A stretch of 64,000 bases of DNA from Histomonas meleagridis (GCA_020186115.1 WSYJ01000016.1:1-64000), one strand, 5' to 3'. Positions 1-9,600 are shown, counted from the stretch's first letter. The notes: generated from the sequence alone by a model not told the origin. A program made the numbers and translations.

Positions 1-49
1 TATAGAATCAAAATAAATAAAATAAAATTAAATCATTTTTTTTTATTTT

Positions 50-515
50 TTAGGCACTCTGAAAAAGATCCTGCTTTAAATCAAAAGCAGATTGATGAGT
101 TTTGTCTTTATGTTGACTATTAACGATTACATTATCTAATAATGTACGATTAATTTCATCATTATATGACTCATAGATATATGACGCATACCATCGTCCA
201 AATTTACATTTCAATGGAAATAAGTCTATTTCTAAATAATGAACATTTTGATTTATAGGTGGTTTCTTATTTTCAGTAATTGGAATTGATATTAGTATTG
301 GATTGTCAAAGAATTCTATTATTTCTCTTTGAATAAAAATAAAAATCGGAAGAATTACTATGTTTTATTATCATCCCAATTGGATTGATAATAAAATTGT
401 TGTAATTTCCCATTTTATTATATTTAGGATCAAAGAATATTGCAACATCAATAGCATCAAGATCCTTATTTTTGATATTGTCTGCAATTTGAGCAATGGA
501 AAAAAATATTCGCAT
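50..515 (-). pseudogene. Unidentified gene, frameshifted near 330
   Basis: An ATG at 515 opens a minus-strand frame (MRIFFSIAQIADNIKNKD...) that stops at about 306. A second minus-strand frame carries on from about 345 to a TAA at 50-52, with well-mixed residues (for example FPLKCKFGRWYASYIYES). The two overlap across AT-rich homopolymer runs, so one small indel splits what was one protein of about 150 residues. I do not recognise the family. It could be a true pseudogene or an assembly error in the T-run; the neighbouring relics favour a pseudogene. Confidence 0.45.
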
Positions 516-742
516 ACATGAAGAAAAAATGAAGTGTTAATTTATAACAGTTATTTACTATTTAAAATAAAGTTTGCCATGTATTCAAAAAATATTCGTC
601 GTTTTTTGTCTATTAACCTCCTGGCAAAGATAAATTGAATAGGATAAATGTCCGACCAAAGATAACCGGGGACAATTCGTGTTGGTTATGTGAGGTTTTT
701 GATAGGTTTATGCGAAAAGTGGTGCTAAAAGTGCTATCGTTC

Positions 743-780
743 CTATCAAAAAGTTTCGCGTTCTCTCAAAATTGAATGCG
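743..780 (+). repeat. Two-part conserved block, copy 1
   Basis: CTATCAAAAA at 743-752, an 8-bp gap, then TTCTCTCAAAATTGAAYGCG at 761-780. The same two parts in the same order occur at 4821-4860. It lies about 75 bp before the GC-rich hairpins. It could be a promoter element or the edge of a dispersed repeat; the sequence alone does not decide. Confidence 0.5.
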
Positions 781-856
781 CATTCAAATTTTCAGACGAA
801 TTGTATGGCTCACAAAAATCATTTTGATTTTTGTTGCGAGCGGAGCGAGCACACTC

Positions 857-933
857 GGGGGATTGGAGGGGTCTTCGGCCTCCGGAGGGGTCCGAAGGGC
901 ACCTCCGGAGGCCGAAGACCCCTCCAATCCCCC
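857..933. repeat. GC-rich perfect hairpin 1 of a double-hairpin element
   Basis: Bases 857-888 are the exact reverse complement of 902-933 (32 bp), with a 13-nt loop at 889-901. The arm contains CCTCCGGAGG, itself a palindrome. It is extremely GC-rich inside an AT-rich genome and is preceded by the G/C-repetitive run GCGAGCGGAGCGAGC at 836-850. No protein-coding meaning is apparent. It looks like inserted DNA rather than a normal intergenic sequence. Confidence 0.95.
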
Positions 934-947
934 CAGTGAAAACTTAA

Positions 948-1023
948 GGTCGGGAATGATCACGAGGACCCTAGGGGCCCCGCCGGGGCGGGGCCCCTAG
1001 GGTCCTCGTGATCATTCCCGACC
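948..1023. repeat. GC-rich perfect palindrome 2 of a double-hairpin element
   Basis: Bases 948-984 pair exactly with 987-1023 (37 bp), leaving two central unpaired bases, so this is a nearly uninterrupted 76-bp palindrome. It follows hairpin 1 after 14 nt (934-947). The arms of the two hairpins are unrelated in sequence. The arrangement recalls the double-hairpin elements of some fungal mitochondrial genomes, but that is only an analogy of form. Confidence 0.95.
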
Positions 1024-1030
1024 GCATTCT

Positions 1031-1450
1031 ATACCTACCGTTACAAGAACATTCACTTTAGTGTCATCAAGTTTAGATTCAATTTATAAAGAAAATCCCA
1101 ATTATGTCATTAAAATAAAAGCAAAAATGAATATGAAAACAGTAAAAGATTTTTTTAATAATAAAGATGAATTATTATATCCACCTGCAACACACTTCAA
1201 GATAAAAAAATCCATACACATGAAATTGTCGAAATTCTTCTAATAATATTCAATGTTCAGAAGAAAACATTATTTTTATTTATCTTTAAGAAATTGATTA
1301 AGGTTATGGACCAATAATAGATGGAGATGCACCTCATGAAAATCCTCCATAAAATTATCCTGAAGTTGACCAAGAACCAGTTGGGCAATATAAACCAGAA
1401 TTTATTGATTGTCCATTAGATACATCAGAAGAACCCATACCAAAGAGCGA
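1031..1450 (+). pseudogene. Remnant of a possible ADP-ribosyltransferase-like gene
   Basis: A frame from about 1031 to 1243 reads a TRTFTLVSSS stretch, a hydrophobic strand (YVIKIKAKM) and then NKDELLYPPATHFKI. This order (R-x-F-x-S, core strand, [E/D]E-x-L-x-P-P-x-T-x-F-x-I) resembles the C-terminal half of mono-ADP-ribosyltransferase (ART) folds. A different frame continues with HEIVEILL at about 1217-1240, and at 1313-1450 another open piece (DGDAPHENPP..., then FIDCPLDTSEEPIPK) is broken by stops. The N-terminal half is absent; the GC-rich hairpins sit exactly where it should be. The family assignment is weak. Confidence 0.35.
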
Positions 1451-1559
1451 AAGTAAGTTTACAAGCTCTATAAAGATTAATATTTTACTGATTTTTTTGG
1501 CATTTAATATGGAATCCTAGCCAAAAAAAAGTTTTGATTTTTTTTTCTGACTTAATCAA

Positions 1560-2371
1560 CGACTCTTTCATAAGTAAAAACATCACCAACTCAAACGAGA
1601 TCCAATTCTGGTCGGAGGAGCTAAATCAACTTTTTGTATGCTTTATATAAACGTTCACTCAAAACCGTTTGTTGTTTTCTATACTTTACTTTTATTCAGC
1701 ACTTTTACTAATTCTCGACGATTACATCTTTCAGAACAATGGATTTCTAATGATGTTGAAATGCTTATGTTATGGATTAATATATTCATCTGTGAACAAA
1801 ATTGTTCCATTTTTATGAACGAAGTACAAATATGGAATATCAGCTGTGAAATAGAATATCTTAATCACTTACATAAATATTTCTTTTAGTGGTCGAATAC
1901 ATCTTTAACACCCAAACGTTTTATCATGTCAGTCTTTTTTCCCGATTCGTTTTTGAACTTTGATAATGCATATTTAAAATGTCCAGGACTTGAAACGATA
2001 ACTTTAGATAGTGCACGAATTATTATATATCAGCAAATGTCATTTATTACGATCACACTGTTATATATTATTCGTCTTATTATAGTTATTATTCTGACTT
2101 TTACACATTCGTTGTAACTGATGTTACACCAAAAGATAATTCGATATCATATGAATTGTTAATTGGTATTATATGCGGCGCTATTGTGATAGTTTTGATA
2201 ATTGTCGGAATTGTAATATTTATGTTCAATAGAAATAAGAAACAAACAACGAAAACAAAATCGTTGTCAAATGTAAATAATAATTCGTTATCAACTATGG
2301 GAAGAAATCACGAAGAAGTGGACAATGAATTTAATAGTTTGATAAAGGAAGATGAGGACCAATGGATTTGA
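1560..2371 (+). pseudogene. Broken single-pass surface protein (C-terminal TM and cytoplasmic tail)
   Basis: The end is clear: from about 2021 one frame reads a Tyr-rich ectodomain, then YELLIGIICGAIVIVLI, a membrane segment (about 2153-2233), a basic stop-transfer NRNKKQTTKTK, and an acidic Ser/Asn-rich tail ending in EDEDQWI at 2371. This is the layout of trichomonad type I surface proteins. Upstream pieces lie in other frames (1638-1889 and 1926-2017), so at least two frameshifts separate them. There is no convincing start. It may have been the 3' end of a gene whose 5' end lay in the 1-1.4 kb relic. Confidence 0.5.
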
Positions 2372-3919
2372 GTATAATAAAATATGTTGAAATGTGGTAA
2401 TAAAATATTTTTCTGTTTTTGTGAATCATTGTTTATTGTGAAAAGAAATTTGTTTTACATGAAAAGATGCGGAAGGAGCTCATCAAACAACAATAACATT
2501 CAGTTTTATAATGATAATATCTTATCGCATGCGTAATTTATTCAATAGATTTTATATTATATATGTTTAAAAATTTGTAATATAATTTTTATATTTTGCA
2601 AAATATTTTTCTGAGAACAACCATGGCGATATGCAATATAAGAAGTTTCATATTAACTTTATAAAATTGAAATTGTTGTTTGTAATTGGATCGAGATTTT
2701 GTCAGTTTTCTTAAATTAAGTTTGCTTTCATAGTATATCATATTTCTGATCGACATTTCATCCTGAATAAAGTTTATGACCCCTTGTGTATAATCATTTT
2801 TAACTTTATGAAATTCTAAGATACTAAATTTATTTCGATGCAGCTCTGTATTAAAACAAGGTTTATGTCTAAATATTGAAGACAAGCAATCAAATGCAAC
2901 CATTGCGAAATGTTATTAAAATTTTAAAGTATGCATATTGTTATTGATTGAAATTTCCCTTCTTTTTTATATTGGACCACCCATCCAAACTTAAATTGAA
3001 GCTAACTTTGGTAAACATTAAATTATTATCTATTCTAGAAACAGTTATATTTGAATATAATTAACAATGTGTGGGAAACGAGCATAAATTAGACATTAAA
3101 ATCTCATTAAAGTAAAGAATCTCGAATGCAATCACATCATTAGAAAATCCATTTATCATGTGTTACATATCTAAAAATTAACATTAATTTATATGTATTA
3201 TGCTTTATAATAATGAAGAGTGTTTAACATTATTTAAGCCAAAGTTATGATGATGAATAGTTCTCAATGTAAAACATATATTTTTCATAATTTACATGTA
3301 CTGGAATAATTATTGATAAATGTATTCTATTAACAAATACATTTTCATATAGTAATTTATTGATTCATTAAAATACACTTACACAATCAAATTCATTTAC
3401 AAAGTCATGTGCATTTTTATATTAAAATATACATATAATTTTATATAATATAAAATCAATGATTTAGATGAACACCACAGTGCTGATCTAAACCAAAATT
3501 TCGAATGTGAAAATATTTGATGAGAAGAGAAAAATATTTTTAATTATTTATTTTAAAGACTTGAGATATCTCATATATGTATGAAATACATTCGTATTAT
3601 TCTCAGAATTAACCAATAGGAAAAATGAGTTTTCAAATACTTAAAAGTTGCATTGCATAATGATATATTCCGATGATGTTTGCTCTTAGTTTCAATTGAG
3701 AAGATATTTGGTTGAGTGCGGAAGTTTTCGATACAAAGTAACTTTTTCAATCGATGTAAATTGTTCTCAATTGGCAACGTTCCGGTTTTATGGTCACTTC
3801 ACAATGGTCTTCCGTTAGAAAAAGTTTCGATTTGAATACTTCAACGGCTTTTGCCTGACGGTTTAACAGAAAATATAAAAATTTAAAAAAATGGTAAAAA
3901 TTTACTTTTTGGATGAAAA
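2372..3919. other. Long AT-rich intergenic stretch
   Basis: No gene is supported here. Two minus-strand frames begin with ATG, 2589-2903 (104 residues) and 3571-3777 (68 residues), but neither shows a recognisable motif. Around 3780-3870 the minus strand reads a short stretch (LTEDHCEVTIKPERCQL) that looks like an old coding fragment interrupted by stops. The rest is low-complexity AT sequence. Confidence 0.5.
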
Positions 3920-4531
3920 TTAGTGTGTGATAAGTACTTCATGCTTGTTAGCATTGTCAAGTTCAATATTAACATCTCTAAGAATTGTTGGGTGCTCTAA
4001 ACAAGCAGCTTCGAATTTCTTGTAATCGACAACATCTCCATCAATAGATCCTGCAAGTTGATTAAAAGACGTCTCTGCGATAACGGACAATTGTTCATCT
4101 GGTAACCAATCTGGAGATACTTCTTTTGTGATTAAAGCAATAGCTTTCTTGAGCTGGTCTTTTCCAAATGATCCTTTTCTTTCGAAATCAACAATGTTAA
4201 AGATGAACTGTGCCTTTTCTTTCTCAGTTGCTCTTGAGCATACAGTAGATAGACCGTGCATGTATTCGGTGAAATCGAGTTTTTTGTCACCATTACGATC
4301 AAATGCATTAAATACCATCTCCGACAATTGTTCACTTTTAACAGATAAGCCCTTGAATCCTTCTACATAAAGGAATGTCTTCCTCTTCTTAGTCTTAGCA
4401 TGAGCTAAAAATCTTCCGTAAAGATCTTGAATTTCTGGAGCACTGAAGTGAGTTGTTTGTTCGAGCTCCTGTATAGTCTTTTGAGGAAGGGTTTGGTTCT
4501 TATTCTTAGTTGTGCTTCCGCTTACTCCCAT
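3920..4531 (-). CDS. EF-hand calcium-binding protein with an N-myristoylation signal
   Basis: 203 residues. The open frame extends upstream to a TTG, but the ATG at 4531 gives MGVSGSTTKNK, a textbook N-myristoylation start (M-G-x-x-x-S/T), so this start is preferred. Residues 78-89 (DRNGDKKLDFTE) form a complete EF-hand loop with D1, N3, D5, D9 and E12. Two later helix-loop-helix segments (around 115-125 and 155-170) are degenerate and probably do not bind calcium. Length and layout fit the calcineurin B / neuronal calcium sensor / CIB group: a membrane-tethered calcium sensor acting on an unknown partner. The exact subgroup is not resolved. Confidence 0.85.
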   Translation of the reverse strand: MGVSGSTTKNKNQTLPQKTIQELEQTTHFSAPEIQDLYGRFLAHAKTKKRKTFLYVEGFKGLSVKSEQLSEMVFNAFDRNGDKKLDFTEYMHGLSTVCSRATEKEKAQFIFNIVDFERKGSFGKDQLKKAIALITKEVSPDWLPDEQLSVIAETSFNQLAGSIDGDVVDYKKFEAACLEHPTILRDVNIELDNANKHEVLITH

Positions 4532-5072
4532 ATTAAGTTGTGAAGAGAACTTCTCAGAAAATTTTGAGAGCAATTTATGCAAATAAACCAAAGAATTTTG
4601 ACAGTTGGTTCTGGATCTCGGCGTTATAGTTATATTTACTACAAAATATCAAAACGATAATTTTGGAATGAACACCGGAATATATAAATTAAAAACAAAA
4701 ATATTATATTTCTATACACTGTTTTTTATTATTTACGAGTTAACATAGTTTTTTGGATAAAACTAAAAAGATTTTTTGGTTTTCTTCGATGAGAACAGAC
4801 CAAGATCTTGTCTTATCCACCTATCAAAAACGAATATAATTTCTCTCAAAATTGAACGCGTGCCAGACTTCTGCTCAATTTTTTTGCCGCTGAAATTTGT
4901 GTTAAACATTCGGTTTCGCACAAAAATCGATTTTCACGACGATGAATTTCACTGCCAATTTTGTTAACTCATAAATTGCATACAAAAGTGATTATTTTGT
5001 TTGTCGATAAACAAAAAACGTTATGACGTTTCTCTAAAAAAAAAAGCTTTATTTTGGCAATAACAAATGATA
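4532..5072. other. Intergenic region between EF-hand and pseudokinase genes
   Basis: Contains the second copy of the CTATCAAAAA...TTCTCTCAAAATTGAAYGCG block (4821-4860). The 5' flank of the EF-hand gene lies at 4532-4640. No coding frame is convincing. Confidence 0.4.
4821..4860 (+). repeat. Two-part conserved block, copy 2
   Basis: CTATCAAAAA at 4821-4830, a 10-bp gap, then TTCTCTCAAAATTGAAYGCG at 4841-4860. The second part is identical to copy 1 at 761-780 except at the Y position. A shorter match (ATCTCAAAATTGAATG) is at 61661-61676. It is downstream of the 3' end of the pseudokinase gene and upstream of the EF-hand start on the opposite strand. Confidence 0.5.
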
Positions 5073-7544
5073 TCAGATAGTGATTTCCCCTGCCTTCTTA
5101 AGGAACGTTGTAGCATCTTCTCTATATTTCTTATATCTCATCAAATCCTTGAAGTATTTCATGATTCCATTCTTGGCTGCGATTTTGGCAGTGAATTCTT
5201 TGCTCACAGAGAGCATTGCAACAGAGTGAACTGCTAACGGTAAGTATTGTTTCACTGTCAATAATTTTATTATTGAATTTACAAATGTTGTAAACTCATT
5301 CAAGAAGCCGAAGCACGCCATCTTCTCAATCATGACAAGGACTTTAGCCTTTAATTCGATATTACTTTGTTGATCAGCGATCGATGTAATTTTCTGAAGC
5401 ATTCCACTTTTTGAGAAGTACATCACAATTTTCTGATTAAATCTTCCGTTTGCCGCTAAGTTCGCCACCAGTTCAAATTTTTCTGTGTCGTTGTCAATTT
5501 TCAATGCGTTTAACGTGTCCACGTATTTGGTTGATGTTGTAATTAATTGTCTTAACTTGATTGACTTGAACAAATAAGAAATCAAAACAATTCCTTTCTC
5601 CGGGTTTTGTAGACAACAGTCGATCCATTTCGGCACCGAAAGGAACAAGTCCTCGTCGATTTTGTTTGATGCTATGTTACATAACAAGTTCCATATGTCG
5701 TTTGTATCTTCTTCATTTTCATTGGTTAATAAGTCGACCAATTTTGCAAATATTTCTTTGGTCATTAATTCATTTCTTCGAAGTAATACAGAGACAATCG
5801 TATTCACGAAATTTGGTTTTGTTAAATGTTTCAATAATATGTTTGAGTCTAATTGATTCAGTCCATTGTTTATAGTACAGAAGTATCCATAACATAATTT
5901 AATACTTCCATCAATTGACGAGTTAAAGAATTTCGGTATAATTTCATCGATGTTCGATTTTCGAGCTTGTGCAAATTGTTGGTTATTATAATACATATAT
6001 AATAATGCTTGAAGTAGATATGTTCCTTGTATTGTTTCGATGTAATCATTAATACAATTAAATAATATGTCGACAAATGGATATATGTTATCAATTCGTG
6101 TTGAATTATATGAAAAGAAATGAATTAATGGCATCATCTCATTAGGACATTTGTTAATTAAGATATGAAACATCTTAAAATGTGACGTCGAAATTGATGA
6201 TGGAGAATAATACAATAAATATTGGATGAGAAAGATAGTCTTCCCTAAGAGATGCCCACGAAATGGTAAATATGATAAAAGTGATCTCTCTGCAAATATT
6301 CGAATGAATTTGGCATCACGTTGAACCATACGAATAAATGCACTCATCAAAAGATCAATATATTGTTCTTCAACATCACTTTGGAAATGTGATATAAAGA
6401 TTGGAATGATTGAGATGACTTTCTCTGGAATTAGTTCATTCTCACAGTATTGTAGACATGATATAAAGTGTTGATGTTGACAATTACTTAATATAATTGG
6501 GATAATGCTTTCTTCAGAAGTTAATGGGATTGGCTCAATGACATCAGAGACATATATATCGGGCTTAGAGTGATGACGTCGTGACTTAGAGCGCTTACGA
6601 TGATGATTCTCATATGAGAAAATCTCGTTGGACTTTGATGCAATGTTTGATGTGGCGGTTTTGGCGGTTTCTGAGTTATTGGTGTTACTTTTGAGAAATT
6701 GTTTAACAGTATTGGCATCTGTGCCAGGAAAGAGACTGTCAACATAAAGCATTACTTCATCCGCTATTTGGGATGCGGATGGACGAAATTCAGGATTATT
6801 ATGCCAACACTTATGAATAATTTTTCGTAATTCAGGTGACATCTTTTTGAATTTGGGTCGCTCACCTTGTGTTATCTTTTTGGTATATTCTTTTGAACTA
6901 CGAATGTTACTAAAAGGTTTGACATTTTCGGCTAATTCATAAATAAGAAGAGCAAATGCAAAAATATCTGACTTTTTGGTTATATCCCCACCAGAAGCTA
7001 CTTCAGGAGCAGCTTGATTTGAAGAAATCAAAAGCTTTTTGATTTGTTTTGGAGATAAAAATATGGAATACCAACAATCAGCAAGTTTAGGATTCATATT
7101 TTCATCAAATAAAATATTGCTGTATTTAAAGTAAGAATATGTAAGTTCTTTAGAATGGAGATATTCAAGTCCTTTTGCAATCGTTAATAAAACCATTGTT
7201 TTCTGTGTGGGTGTTAAAGTTTTATTGTGTTTAGATAAGCTAAAAAGATTTTTTGGCATATATTGTGTAGCCATATAATAAGGTTGAGCATTCGTAAATC
7301 CAACAACAGGAACAATAAAAGGAGATGACAAAGAAACGGCTAACTTGGCATCATGGAGATATCGCTTTTGTTCTGTTTGTTGAGGATCCGTATTAAAAAT
7401 TTGTTTTACAATTATTTTGTTATATTTATTATTTGTTGCAAGGAAAGTTTTACCAAATGTTCCCTTACCCATTTCTTTGCCAATATTAATACTGTTTGGA
7501 TTCATTATATATTTCATAAGTGGGTCTTGCTGCTTTATCATCAT
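5073..7544 (-). CDS. Pseudokinase with a C-terminal helical-repeat region
   Basis: 823 residues starting at ATG 7544. A kinase fold occupies about residues 19-275: Gly-rich loop GKGTFG (26-31), ATP lysine VVK-type K47, HD at 64-65 in place of the helix-C Glu, APE at 179-181, D193 and a conserved C-lobe (PEFRPSA). The catalytic loop HRDLKxxN is replaced by YSYFKYSN (136-143), so the catalytic Asp is Tyr138, while K140 and N143 remain. DFG is DCW (156-158). The metal-binding Asp survives but the phosphotransfer base does not, so a scaffold or ATP-binding pseudokinase of the TKL group is likely. Residues about 310-345 are Ser/Arg/His-rich; about 350-820 look like armadillo-type helices. Confidence 0.85.
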   Translation of the reverse strand: MMIKQQDPLMKYIMNPNSINIGKEMGKGTFGKTFLATNNKYNKIIVKQIFNTDPQQTEQKRYLHDAKLAVSLSSPFIVPVVGFTNAQPYYMATQYMPKNLFSLSKHNKTLTPTQKTMVLLTIAKGLEYLHSKELTYSYFKYSNILFDENMNPKLADCWYSIFLSPKQIKKLLISSNQAAPEVASGGDITKKSDIFAFALLIYELAENVKPFSNIRSSKEYTKKITQGERPKFKKMSPELRKIIHKCWHNNPEFRPSASQIADEVMLYVDSLFPGTDANTVKQFLKSNTNNSETAKTATSNIASKSNEIFSYENHHRKRSKSRRHHSKPDIYVSDVIEPIPLTSEESIIPIILSNCQHQHFISCLQYCENELIPEKVISIIPIFISHFQSDVEEQYIDLLMSAFIRMVQRDAKFIRIFAERSLLSYLPFRGHLLGKTIFLIQYLLYYSPSSISTSHFKMFHILINKCPNEMMPLIHFFSYNSTRIDNIYPFVDILFNCINDYIETIQGTYLLQALLYMYYNNQQFAQARKSNIDEIIPKFFNSSIDGSIKLCYGYFCTINNGLNQLDSNILLKHLTKPNFVNTIVSVLLRRNELMTKEIFAKLVDLLTNENEEDTNDIWNLLCNIASNKIDEDLFLSVPKWIDCCLQNPEKGIVLISYLFKSIKLRQLITTSTKYVDTLNALKIDNDTEKFELVANLAANGRFNQKIVMYFSKSGMLQKITSIADQQSNIELKAKVLVMIEKMACFGFLNEFTTFVNSIIKLLTVKQYLPLAVHSVAMLSVSKEFTAKIAAKNGIMKYFKDLMRYKKYREDATTFLKKAGEITI

Positions 7545-8219
7545 TTTTTATGGTAATCAAAAACTTCGACTGCGGTTATATCATTGAAAAAAATTTAATT
7601 CAAACTTTTTGAGCGTAATACCGATAAATTATTCAACAATAATTATTGTATGATTTGATCAAATCATCTGAACATACCAATTAAAACATTTTTAATAATA
7701 TTTGTTTATATTGTAATCTGTAACATTTTATTAGTGTATGAAATTAATAAAATGAGCATCAAAATAAATATTAATCCTCAAATCATCATTCGTTATGATT
7801 GTCAGACCACAAAAAAAATGTCATAAGATAGGCAAATGAATCGATGCCCCGCGATAAAGATCATTCTCAGTTGGGTTACAATTCAAGAACAGAATTATCA
7901 AAATTCGATCGTATCCTATTTGTCAGTAAAATTGTAGGAAGATAAATCAATTCAATTTATTTAAGCAATTTTCAATCCCAGTAATGCCATAAGCACGGAA
8001 CTTGAAAACATTATTTATTTACTTGCAAATGGTGGTGGAAGACATGAATATGAAAATCCGATGGCAAATCAAATCATCACTGCGAGCTCTAATTGTGCGC
8101 TGGAATTACCAAATTTGATAATCATTATCGCCAACCACACAATTTGTTGAAACAGGTCAAAAATTTACTTCATTAGCTAAAAATGATACTTCTTTTATTA
8201 ACTTTTATGCAAGACATCA
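7545..8219. other. Intergenic, with possible extension of the Hsp70 relic
   Basis: No intact frame. Isolated phrases on the plus strand from about 7850 may be the eroded N-terminal half of the Hsp70 pseudogene that follows, but none is clear enough to align by eye. The first 150 bp are the 5' flank of the pseudokinase gene. Confidence 0.3.
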
Positions 8220-8930
8220 TTCATATGTTGAAATCCAGTAGCATTTTTCTTCCGAAGAAATCATCATTATTCTTAAGCTACAAAATAAAACTGTTACACT
8301 ATTCCAACCTATTTCAATAATCAATTCCGGTACCTTATCAGGTTTAAACATCATTAAGTCTCGACAAACCAGTTTCCATTGCGATTGCTTATATTATTAA
8401 TAACTAAATACGATAGGAGCAAATTATTGATTTTTGACTTTGGTAGTACTAAATTAAGCGTAGCGCTCCTCGAAAACGATTTTCTCTCTTTTAGCGATTT
8501 ACGAATTGGAGGTGATGATATCAATAATTGTATTTTCGAATAAATACAAAAAAAAAGACTGGAAAGAACTTAACAATGACAGCAAAACTAATTAGTGACT
8601 TGAAAGAGCGATATGTGAACTTTCATTTTCAAATGAAACAATAATCAAAATTGATGAAGAAAATTTTGTTGAAACAATTACACGCGAACAATTTGGAGAA
8701 CTCAACAAAGACATCTTCCAAAAGTTACTTGATCCAATTAAAGATATTTTGAATGATGCAAAAATCGAAAAGAACGAAATCGACGAAATTGTGTTAGGCG
8801 GCTCATCGCTTATTCGCAAGTACAAGAAATTGTGCAGGAATATTTGAATGGAAAATAAATATTAAAAATCATTGATCAATGAAAGAAGTTACATCAATTG
8901 GTTCTGCGCAGAACATTTTAATGAAATCGA
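8220..8930 (+). pseudogene. Hsp70 pseudogene (middle of the ATPase domain)
   Basis: Hsp70 landmarks appear in order across several frames. HFSSEEI is at 8241 (the YFPEEI region). SGTLSGLNIIKS is at about 8328 (AGTIAGLNV), followed by PVSIAIAYI (EPTAAAIAY). Next comes IFDFGSTKLSVALLE at 8430 (IFDLGGGTFDVSLLE), then RIGGDDINN (LGGEDFDN). ITREQFGELNKDIF is at about 8680 (the R-x-FE-LN-DLF segment), then LDPIKDILNDAKIEKNEIDEI, and VLGGSSLIRK at 8790 (LVGGSTRIPK). At least four stops or frameshifts interrupt it, including a TAA after the GGDD segment. No substrate-binding domain follows; ankyrin relic sequence begins directly. It is clearly non-functional. Confidence 0.85.
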
Positions 8931-8934
8931 AAAT

Positions 8935-9600
8935 TTGTTAATGTTATAATAATTTGGAATATGTTATAATATTTTCAAATATGTTTTAATAATTTGAAAC
9001 AGCAATTCATATAGCAGTTAGAAATAATAATATAGAAATAGTAAAATTACTTTTAGATAAAGAAGGAATTAATGTTAATGCAAAATATATTCATTTGAAT
9101 AATTTAGAATATGTTTTAATAATTTTGTATATGTTTTAATAATTTGGAATACGTTTTAATAATTTGAAACGGCACTTCATATAGCAGTTAGAAATAATAA
9201 TATAGAAATAGTAAAATTACTTCTAGATAAAGGAATTGATGTTAATGCAAAAAATATTCATTTGAATAATTTAGAATATGTTTTAATAATTTAAAATATG
9301 TTTTAATAATTTGGAATACGTTTTAACAATATTTTACTGCAACTCAAATTGCACACCAAAAAGGTTACACAGAAATAGTAAATGTGCTTCGTGAATAAAG
9401 TACAAACAAAAATTTTAAATCAGATTCCTCTTCTACAAACATCAAATCTTCATTTTCAATAAGAAATGGAAATAAAGCATATATTGTTAACAAATTAAAA
9501 TCAACTCGAAGATCAAATATTCGCAAAAAACATGGCTTAGATATCTCCTCAACATGGTTGAGCATAATTCTAAAATCACTCCAAATTTCCATATGTATTT
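8935..9600 (+). pseudogene. Ankyrin-repeat relic with 170- and 167-bp unit spacing
   Basis: Three ankyrin cores (A-V-R-N-N-N-I-E-I-V-K-L-L-L type) have their marker base at 9037, 9207 and 9374. Between cores are AT-rich linkers built of about 21-bp direct repeats of the type ATRTGTTTTAATAATTTGGA, with stops in the core frame. The third core ends EIVNVLRE-stop near 9397, and a further open tail (SDSSSTNIKSSFSIRNG...) runs to about 9590 in the same frame. No GTPase or DUF3447 N-terminus is visible. The spacing matches the large array at 45-47.7 kb although the linker sequence is quite different. Confidence 0.7.

Noticed and set aside
776-1000. Plus-strand frame through the GC-rich hairpins
   Set aside because: Its residues (Gly/Pro/Ser/Arg) reflect the palindromic GC sequence. 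The inverted-repeat structure is the signal, not the peptide.
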